A stretch of DNA of 5,314 nt from NCBI GenBank assembly GCA_013693915.1, contig CP059264.1, forward strand, positions 2,025,259-2,030,572, read 5' to 3'. The position numbers and the translations under genes are program-made. Source of the DNA: Dechloromonas sp. (GTDB taxonomy: Bacteria; Pseudomonadota; Gammaproteobacteria; Burkholderiales; Rhodocyclaceae). The first letter of the stretch is position 1. Each line of letters opens with the position of its first letter. Of the stretch, positions 1 through 5,314 are shown in pieces. The notes below the pieces were generated by a model. That model was not told the DNA's origin. It worked only from the letters and a program-made list of their open reading frames with translations, and did not search any database.

Positions 1-1869
1 ATTCAACGGGCACTGACCTCCACGGTGTTCCCGGGCATTGAGATCAACGTCGAGAAGGGCCATGTTCTCATCATCGGAAGACCTTCGGAACTCGACGACT
101 TCGAAACCAAAGCGACCATGGTGTCGCAAAGAATTTCCAAGATCGGTGACAGCATCCCCGTCGAAGAGCTGATCAATATCTTCGGAAACCTGCAGAACTA
201 TCTCGTCATACCGCACTACGACAAGGGTCCCTCGATTACCGGCGAGACGCTGGAAAAGCTCAAGCCCTATATCTGCGCGGGTGAGGTGGATAGTGCGAAG
301 AAGTTCGTGCGCAATATCAAAGACGCCACCAAACTGACCCCAGCGCTCTTCAGCGACTCGCGGATGAGTGGCGACCTGGCGACATTGCCAACCAGGCAAA
401 CGTTCGTCGATTGCGGCACGCTGACACTCGAAGCACTGAAGAGTTGCCTCCAAGACAAAGCCAAGATCGCCCTGTCCGAGCGTGATGGGAACAAGTTGTG
501 GCAGGTGTTCGACAACGGACAGATGCTTTCAACCGGGCTGAATGTCCTGATCGGCGCCCGCTCGACGGGCAAGACTCACACGCTTGACCAGATCAGCAAG
601 GCCATCCAGAGCGTCAAGTACATCGAGCAATTCTCCCTGGTTCAGCAGAACGAGGCCATCTACGAGAAAGAATTCAAGAACAGCGTTGAGCGGAGGCGCA
701 GTGCCGTCGTCGAGCAGTATCTGGCCGGCCTGAAACGTGTGCTTGATGAGGTCACGAAGGTGGATCTAGCTGCGAATGACCGCGAGGTCGCTGCATACGT
801 GGAAACACTCTTGAGGTCGGCCGAGGAGGCAGACCGGCGGGACGCGTTCTCGAAGGCGACCTTGTTCGATGAAGTCGAGTTCCCCATCGGGAATGCAGCC
901 ACGCTTCAGTCACTCATAGAGTCCGTTCGCCAAGTAATCGAAAATATCGAGTACCGATCGATCATTGAGAAGCACGTCGATCTGGCTGCGCTGAAGCGGC
1001 TAGCCCGCGAGCTGATCGAAGCCTTATGGGTCAAGTCGCTGGACGCGGCGAAGAAACGGGTCGTCAATGGGCTCGTGAAGGAAATCAAGCAGGGCCTGAA
1101 GATCCGGACTGCCGCTATCCAGGTTCAGGACGTCGATCTCTATGCCGCGGCGATGGACAAGAAGCGAGTCACGAGGTTCTCGGAAATCGTTGGTTTTCTC
1201 AAGAAGGACGCGATCATCTTCCACGAGACCCTCCAGGGCTTCAGGATCGAAGCGAGAAAACACCCTTATGGGGGCGCCAGCGAGATCAAGGCGATCAGCG
1301 GGACGAAGTTGGCATTTAGCGATGCGTTCCGCAAGTATGAAAACGCCTACAACTACCTTCGTGAGTTGATGCAGCTCGAAGGTCTGCCTTCTGCCGACTA
1401 CTACAAGCTGTTCGTGAAAATCAGCTACCGCATCTTGAACAAGGACGGCCATGAGGTTTCGGGCGGGGAAAGGTCGGAATTCAGGCTCCTACAGGAAATC
1501 GCGGATGCGCAGAACTTTGACCTTCTGCTGATTGATGAGCCGGAGTCGTCGTTCGACAACCTCTTCCTGAAGAGCGAAGTCAATCAGATTCTCAAAAGCA
1601 TCTCCGAAACGATGCCCGTCGTAGTCGTAACACACAACAACACCGTCGGGGCTTCGGTCGGCGCAGATTATTTGCTTTACACAACAAAAGAACTTGAAAA
1701 CGGAGTACCGAGGTATCGCATCTTCTCGGGCTACCCGACGGACAAGAAGCTGGTGTCAGTGGACGGCAAAGTCATCAACAGTCACGAAACGCTATTGAAC
1801 TCCCTGGAGGCAGGAACGGACGCTTACGAAAGGAGAAGGCAATCCTATGAAGCTATTAAGGATCAGTGA
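1..1869 (+). CDS. PHP-like domain plus ABC-type (SMC/Rad50-like) ATPase, 5' partial
   Basis: Residues are numbered from the GTG at 25. The frame is open back to base 1 (IQRALTST precedes it) and that GTG has no Shine-Dalgarno site, so the true start lies off the left edge. Residues 1 to about 150 resemble the later part of a PHP (polymerase/histidinol phosphatase-type) metal-dependent domain: GIE at 4-6, GH at 12-13, PHYD at 63-66, SDSR at 110-113, then a LTLEALKSCLQD-like helix. The usual His of the last motif is Arg113. A full ABC ATPase core follows: Walker A GARSTGKT 177-184, a long helical insert about 200-470, signature VSGGERS 478-484, Walker B LLLIDEP 500-506, D-loop SSFDN 508-512, and H-loop VVVVTH 532-537. 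The order matches proteins that databases call PHP-domain AAA or TrlF-like ATPases, from memory only. Known relatives act on nucleic acids or in conflict systems, so DNA surveillance or defence is inferred. The gene ends inside the next gene, indicating an operon. Domain call is confident; the biological role is not. Confidence 0.88.
   Translation: MQRALTSTVFPGIEINVEKGHVLIIGRPSELDDFETKATMVSQRISKIGDSIPVEELINIFGNLQNYLVIPHYDKGPSITGETLEKLKPYICAGEVDSAKKFVRNIKDATKLTPALFSDSRMSGDLATLPTRQTFVDCGTLTLEALKSCLQDKAKIALSERDGNKLWQVFDNGQMLSTGLNVLIGARSTGKTHTLDQISKAIQSVKYIEQFSLVQQNEAIYEKEFKNSVERRRSAVVEQYLAGLKRVLDEVTKVDLAANDREVAAYVETLLRSAEEADRRDAFSKATLFDEVEFPIGNAATLQSLIESVRQVIENIEYRSIIEKHVDLAALKRLARELIEALWVKSLDAAKKRVVNGLVKEIKQGLKIRTAAIQVQDVDLYAAAMDKKRVTRFSEIVGFLKKDAIIFHETLQGFRIEARKHPYGGASEIKAISGTKLAFSDAFRKYENAYNYLRELMQLEGLPSADYYKLFVKISYRILNKDGHEVSGGERSEFRLLQEIADAQNFDLLLIDEPESSFDNLFLKSEVNQILKSISETMPVVVVTHNNTVGASVGADYLLYTTKELENGVPRYRIFSGYPTDKKLVSVDGKVINSHETLLNSLEAGTDAYERRRQSYEAIKDQ
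1831..1839 (+). promoter_or_regulatory. Ribosome binding site for the 69-codon gene
   Basis: AGGAGAAGG lies inside the end of the upstream ATPase gene. It offers AGGAG 11 bases, or GAAGG 7 bases, before the ATG at 1847. This purine-rich run supports that ATG as the genuine start and points to translational coupling of the two overlapping genes. Confidence 0.75.
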
Positions 1870-2056
1870 ATACACGGGACAGTTCCTGGCCGGGAATGGC
1901 GACTACTCACCCATCGACAAGATCAGCAAGGACGATCTGTTGCGGTTGGTGGACCACACTCTCGGCGAGGACGCGATCGAGATGGACCCGTATGACGATC
2001 AGACGATCAAGAACCAGGCCCACCAGGTGATCTACAAAAGCATCTTCAAAAGCTGA
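1847..2056 (+). CDS. Small uncharacterised acidic protein coupled to the PHP-ABC ATPase
   Basis: This is a 69-residue protein that I cannot assign to a named family. Its ATG has a strong Shine-Dalgarno site and lies 23 bases before the end of the upstream ATPase gene, in a different frame, so coupled translation and a functional partnership are likely. There is no signal peptide, membrane segment or cysteine. The protein is charged and slightly acidic (12 Asp/Glu against 8 Lys/Arg). An amino-terminal segment (MKLLRISEY) leads to PIDKISKDDLLRLVDHTL at 22-39, which looks like a short turn and helix. An acidic stretch EMDPYDD at 45-51 then precedes a second helix-like segment, IKNQAHQVIYKSIF, at 54-67. 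This pattern suits a small all-helical adaptor or regulator binding the ATPase. A toxin, antitoxin or subunit role cannot be told apart from sequence alone. The coding call is well supported by the RBS, overlap and protein-like composition; the function is unknown. Confidence 0.85.
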   Translation: MKLLRISEYTGQFLAGNGDYSPIDKISKDDLLRLVDHTLGEDAIEMDPYDDQTIKNQAHQVIYKSIFKS

Positions 2057-2243
2057 CTGATATCTTGAAGCGAAGGCAGGAGTTCATCGATGAGTCTGCG
2101 CGTCTCTTTTAGATGAGTACGAGAGGTACCGCGAGTAGTCCACTGGCGTGCGTGAAGTGTGGCTTTGTGGCGAGCCTATGCTGCCCGGATGAGCATGCTG
2201 CCGGTCGCGGGGCATGATTCAGCGAACTATTTCGGGCAAGGGT
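2057..2243. other. Convergent intergenic gap with possible micro-ORFs, no clear terminator
   Basis: This gap separates the stop of the small + strand gene from the stop of the - strand YhaN-type gene. AGGAG at 2078-2082 sits 7 bases before an ATG at 2090, which opens an 8-codon frame (MSLRVSFR, stop at 2114-2116). That stop overlaps another ATG at 2113 as ATGA, opening a 34-codon frame to 2217 that contains CVKCGF and LCCPDEH. No stem followed by a T-run is seen in either direction, although convergent operons would be expected to end here. The short frames may be chance or the remains of a lost third gene; nothing proves that they are translated. Confidence 0.4.
2178..2216. repeat. Short overlapping direct and inverted repeats
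   Basis: ATGCTGCC occurs at 2178-2185 and again at 2195-2202, a 17-base period. The first copy can pair as ATGCT (2178-2182) with AGCAT (2192-2196). A second stem, CATGC (2194-2198) with GCATG (2212-2216), shares bases with the first, so the two hairpins exclude each other. The stems are only 5 base pairs and have no T-tract, so a terminator is not supported. The pattern may be chance. Confidence 0.3.
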
Positions 2244-5200
2244 TCACAGGCTGTGGACTTCAATTGCGTGGGTGCCCAGCGCGTTGCGCGCCAACTCGAT
2301 AAGGTGTCGATGATGCGTGAAAAGCATGACCTGGCCGCCCTCAGCAAAACGTGCTAACGCCCGAAGGACGTTGGCAGCACGCTCGTCGTCCGAGGTCACG
2401 AGTACGTCATCGAGGATCAGCGGCATCTGCGGGTGGGAGGCACGCCTCAGTTCCAGGGCTGCGAGGCGAAGGGCCAGGTAGAGTTGATCGGCAGTCCCTT
2501 CGCTCATGGCTTCGACACCGATTAGCTTGCCGTCTTCACGCTCGGCGCGGAGCACCGGCTTGTTGTCGGCCTCGTCGGCTACCAGCCGCTGGTAACGGCC
2601 GCCGGTCATAAGGGAAAAATACGTAGACGCAGCAGCTACCATCGGCGCCTGCGCGCGTTCGCGAAAACGGTTCAAGGACTCCTGAAGCAGAGAGTGGGCA
2701 AGTTTCAGGCGTGCCCACGGCCTGACGGCTGATCGGAATCTGGCGGCGGCCGCTTCCATGGCTTCACGCGCCTTTGCCGCCCGATCCGAGGAGTCGATAG
2801 ATTCCAGGGCTCGCCGGGTTTGTTCCTCCTCCTGGCGCGCCACACTCTGTTCCTGTTCGAGGCGCGCGATCTCCGAGCGGCAATGCTCGCGCTCGCCGTC
2901 AATAGCAATCGCATCCCAGCCGGCCAGGCTGGTGCGCAATTCATCCTCGGAGCGGGTCGACGCCTGTGCCAATTGTTGGCGCTGGGCGGCCACGGTGTCC
3001 TGCACCAACCGCTTGCGGATAGCCCCGTCCTCACGTTCCGGCAGCTGGTCGACCGTCTCCACTCCGGCTGCTGCACAGAGCCTTGCCAGGGTTTCGGCTT
3101 GTGCCGCCTGTTCGGCCTCGGCAGTTCGCTTTGTTTCCTGGGCCCGAGTTCGGTCACGGATCAACGCGTTCTTCTGCTGCTCCTGATCCCGAGACGCGGC
3201 CAAGCGTCGCGTCAAGCGATCGGCGAAGTCCTCCGCCAATGCCGGCTCCGGGAGCGGCTCGCCCAATAACGCAGCGAGATGTTCGGCTTGGATTGAGAAG
3301 TCTTCGACCACGGCCTGTTGCTGAGCTTGTCGCAACTTTGCCTCGGCAAGCGCCGCGGATTCCCGTGCGAGGTTGTCCAACTCATCCAGGCGTGCCTTGA
3401 CGGTCTCTGGCGTGCTGTCCGGCGCCAGAAAGAGCCGGGCATGCCACGCCTGAACTGCCGTCAAATGACTTCCGAGTTCTGCTTCGGTCTTGGAGATCAG
3501 CCCATCAACCTTTTGCCGTTCCGCTTGCCGCATTTTCTCTGCCTTGGCTTGGGCACTCTGTTCTGCCTCGACCTTGGTGGCAAGCTTCTCCCATCGATCT
3601 GCCTGGATAATCAGTTGCGGCAGCGCGGAACTCTGGACTGCCTGTCCAACACCCGTCAGGGCAGCGGAAAGGGCTGCGACGGCCATCGCCGCTTCGGATT
3701 GCAGGTGCTGCCGATCAGCCTGGTCCTGTGCCAGTCGGTCGGCAACATCCAGTGTCCCCGCCCGTCCCGCTTGCCACTCGCGCAATGCCTCGGGATCGAG
3801 GTCGGGCAACCGAGCCTCAGCGAGTTTTCTGGACCAGTCCGCCTGTAGATCCTTGAGGCCGGCGATCAGGGCGCTCAGTTCCTTGGTAATTTCTGCCCGG
3901 CGCGTCTCCATATCATTGATCCGCGAGGCGCATTCCTCATACCCGGCCGCCCGCGTCGCATCCGCCCGTAACAGGTCGGCTTGACGATCTGCGCCGCTTT
4001 GGGCTGCTTCGAACGCCTCCGGCAACGGGTGTTCAGGATCAAAGATCCGCCCCAAATCATCTGCGTTCTGGCGGCGTTCAACGTAGGCCTGGCGGATCAG
4101 CGCCCAGCCTTCGTCTCGGCGTTCGCGAGCGAGGCGCAACGTCTCTGCCGTCACCACTTCGCCTGCGGCAGCCAGCTGTATCTGCCGGAGCCGCTGCTGC
4201 TTGAGGTCGGCCTCCAGCCGGAGATCTTCTTCACGCAGTCTGCGAACCGCGTCTTCGGTATCGCCCAGCGTCTTCCGGGCACCGACAATCTGCGCATCCA
4301 GCAAGGGCCGTGTTCCACGCAACGCGTCGATGGACTCGATCCCCAAGTCGGATAGCGCCTGGGTTAGCTGACCTTCGAGTCCCAGGATCGCGCGGTCCGA
4401 TTCGGCAATATGCCGGGAGATGTCACCCAGGTCCCGGGCTTCGCCCAATGTGTTTGCCAACGCTTGCCGGGCCACTGGGTCAGGCAGTGCGGGGCTTCCG
4501 TCTGCGTCCAGCTTTTGCGCCTGATCGAGTTCATCGACCCGATTCCGGTGACCGTCCAGTCGCTCGCTTAGCCTGCTGATGGCCCCAAGGTGGTCATCGA
4601 GTGCGACGCGGTCGGCTGCGGAAGGCGCGGCATTCAGGAGTTCCTCGATAGACCGTTGGGGCGCGATACGTGCCGCCGCAGCGGCCACGTCGGCAACGAT
4701 CCGCGTAATGACCGCTTCCTGCTGTCGCACCTCGATTCGACTGCGTGCCACGGTCTCGGCAGCAGCCGACAGGCGCTCAATGGCATCCGCATGTTCCAAC
4801 AGCGGCGCTTCGATCACCAGGGAATTGAGATCATCGGCGCAGTGCTTCAACTCGAGTTCTGCGCCCTGCAAATCCTTCAGGGCGCGGCGCAAGGCTTGCT
4901 CCGCGGCCAGACGGTCCTCGCGGGCGCCTTGAACGAGGTTCGGCACTTCGGCAAGAGCCTGGAGCTCGGCCAGCGCCCGGTCATGCTCGCGGAGCAAAGG
5001 CTCGACCGTGCGCAACTCGGTGAGCTCGTTCTCCCGTCGACGCTGGGTTTCCAGTGCTCGGTCGATTTCCGCCAAGGCGTCCCTGGCCTGCTCATGGTTG
5101 CGGTTCAGGGTCTGCCAATCGGCGGGTCGGATCTGCGCTTGCCTCCACAAATGGCGTTGCTCGTCGAGCTGGCGGCGGGCCTCGTTGATCACGGCGCTTT

Positions 5201-5314
5201 GGGCGCGGCCATGAGGATTGAAAAAGGCCTTGGCATCCGCGTCCAGACCGGCCAGGATCGCTGCAATGCCCCGCGTCCCCGCGCTGGCCTCGAAGAGGGC
5301 CGAGCCCAATTCCC
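2244..5314 (-). CDS. YhaN-type AAA ATPase (Rad50/SbcC-like, AAA_27), 5' partial
   Basis: The gene reads right to left and runs off the right edge. Residues are numbered from the TTG at 5309, which is not a likely start because the preceding codon (Glu) is in frame and the family motif ELG..LFEASAG spans it. About 130-140 residues carrying Walker A are therefore missing, and the visible 1021 residues would make roughly 1150, normal for the family. FFNPHGR at 29-35 is typical of YhaN-like proteins. From about 40 to 880 there is a long Ala/Glu/Arg/Gln-rich coiled coil without any CxxC zinc hook. The carboxy-terminal ATPase half is intact: YFSLMTGGRY 897-906, signature-like MSEGTADQLYLALRLA 935-950, Walker B LILDDV 964-969, DDERA 974-978, and THH 998-1000. 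Relatives pair with a YhaO/SbcD-like nuclease and are thought to act on DNA ends; that partner would lie just beyond the right edge. It converges on the left-hand operon. Family assignment is strong; the substrate is inferred. Confidence 0.92.
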   Translation of the reverse strand, partial: ELGSALFEASAGTRGIAAILAGLDADAKAFFNPHGRAQSAVINEARRQLDEQRHLWRQAQIRPADWQTLNRNHEQARDALAEIDRALETQRRRENELTELRTVEPLLREHDRALAELQALAEVPNLVQGAREDRLAAEQALRRALKDLQGAELELKHCADDLNSLVIEAPLLEHADAIERLSAAAETVARSRIEVRQQEAVITRIVADVAAAAARIAPQRSIEELLNAAPSAADRVALDDHLGAISRLSERLDGHRNRVDELDQAQKLDADGSPALPDPVARQALANTLGEARDLGDISRHIAESDRAILGLEGQLTQALSDLGIESIDALRGTRPLLDAQIVGARKTLGDTEDAVRRLREEDLRLEADLKQQRLRQIQLAAAGEVVTAETLRLARERRDEGWALIRQAYVERRQNADDLGRIFDPEHPLPEAFEAAQSGADRQADLLRADATRAAGYEECASRINDMETRRAEITKELSALIAGLKDLQADWSRKLAEARLPDLDPEALREWQAGRAGTLDVADRLAQDQADRQHLQSEAAMAVAALSAALTGVGQAVQSSALPQLIIQADRWEKLATKVEAEQSAQAKAEKMRQAERQKVDGLISKTEAELGSHLTAVQAWHARLFLAPDSTPETVKARLDELDNLARESAALAEAKLRQAQQQAVVEDFSIQAEHLAALLGEPLPEPALAEDFADRLTRRLAASRDQEQQKNALIRDRTRAQETKRTAEAEQAAQAETLARLCAAAGVETVDQLPEREDGAIRKRLVQDTVAAQRQQLAQASTRSEDELRTSLAGWDAIAIDGEREHCRSEIARLEQEQSVARQEEEQTRRALESIDSSDRAAKAREAMEAAAARFRSAVRPWARLKLAHSLLQESLNRFRERAQAPMVAAASTYFSLMTGGRYQRLVADEADNKPVLRAEREDGKLIGVEAMSEGTADQLYLALRLAALELRRASHPQMPLILDDVLVTSDDERAANVLRALARFAEGGQVMLFTHHRHLIELARNALGTHAIEVHSL

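Noticed and set aside
25..27. GTG as the start of the left ATPase gene
   Set aside because: The frame is open to base 1, no Shine-Dalgarno site precedes it, and the early PHP motifs expected in this architecture are missing, so the gene begins outside the window.
1024..1452. 142-codon - strand frame and the + strand frames at 1026-1319 and 1142-1369 inside the left ATPase gene
   Set aside because: They overlap the continuous ABC ATPase frame, have no family resemblance, and are explained by GC-rich codon structure.
1847..2056. Small protein as a middle component of an ABC-three-component (ABC-3C) system
   Set aside because: The size would fit some of them, but the sequence does not resemble the ones I can recall and no third component is seen; left unassigned.
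2223..2234. CGAA/TTCG stem next to the YhaN stop as a terminator
   Set aside because: It has only 4 base pairs and no T-run on either strand.
3318..3848. 176-codon + strand open frame opposite the YhaN-type gene, and similar antisense frames of 60-164 codons
   Set aside because: These are shadows of a high-GC coiled-coil gene: Ser/Arg/Cys/Leu-rich translations with no recognisable domain, several overlapping each other, with the sense frame clearly coding.
5307..5309. TTG as the start of the YhaN-type gene
   Set aside because: The upstream codon is in frame without a stop, and the family-specific ELG..LFEASAG segment crosses it; Walker A must lie further right.
2244..5314. Assignment of the right gene as SbcC or Rad50 itself
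   Set aside because: There is no zinc hook, and the LFEASAG, FFNPHGR and MSEGTADQLYLALRLA patterns fit the YhaN/AAA_27 family better.

Overview
The window suggests a high-GC, Gram-negative bacterium, probably a proteobacterium. Codon use is rich in G and C, and the right-hand protein looks like the proteobacterial form of its family. I cannot name a species. Both large genes run off the window, so neither true start is visible. The content is two different chromosome-maintenance-type (SMC/Rad50-like) ATPases facing each other, and it reads as an accessory or defence-type region rather than a housekeeping one. No tRNA, rRNA, CRISPR array, transposase or attachment site is visible.

Left part (1-2056, + strand): a partial gene encodes a protein with a PHP-like amino-terminal part followed by a complete ABC-type ATPase core (Walker A, signature, Walker B/D-loop and H-loop are all readable). 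Its last 23 bases overlap the start of a 69-codon gene with a strong ribosome binding site, so the two are almost certainly cotranscribed and translationally coupled. The small protein matches no family that I can name with confidence.

Middle (2057-2243): a 187-base gap between convergent genes. It holds a Shine-Dalgarno-like site followed by an 8-codon reading frame, an ATGA-overlapped 34-codon cysteine-containing frame, and a short cluster of direct and inverted repeats. There is no convincing intrinsic terminator.

Right part (2244-5314, - strand): most of a YhaN-type protein (AAA_27-like, Rad50/SbcC-related) with a very long coiled coil and an intact carboxy-terminal ATPase half. Its Walker A half lies beyond the right edge. 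In this family the usual partner is a YhaO/SbcD-like metallophosphoesterase, which would be expected just outside the window to the right.

The most interesting unit is the left-hand pair: a PHP-ABC ATPase coupled to a tiny uncharacterised acidic protein, placed tail-to-tail with a second DNA-end-processing-type ATPase. A role in DNA surveillance or phage defence is an inference from architecture and context, not something the sequence proves.
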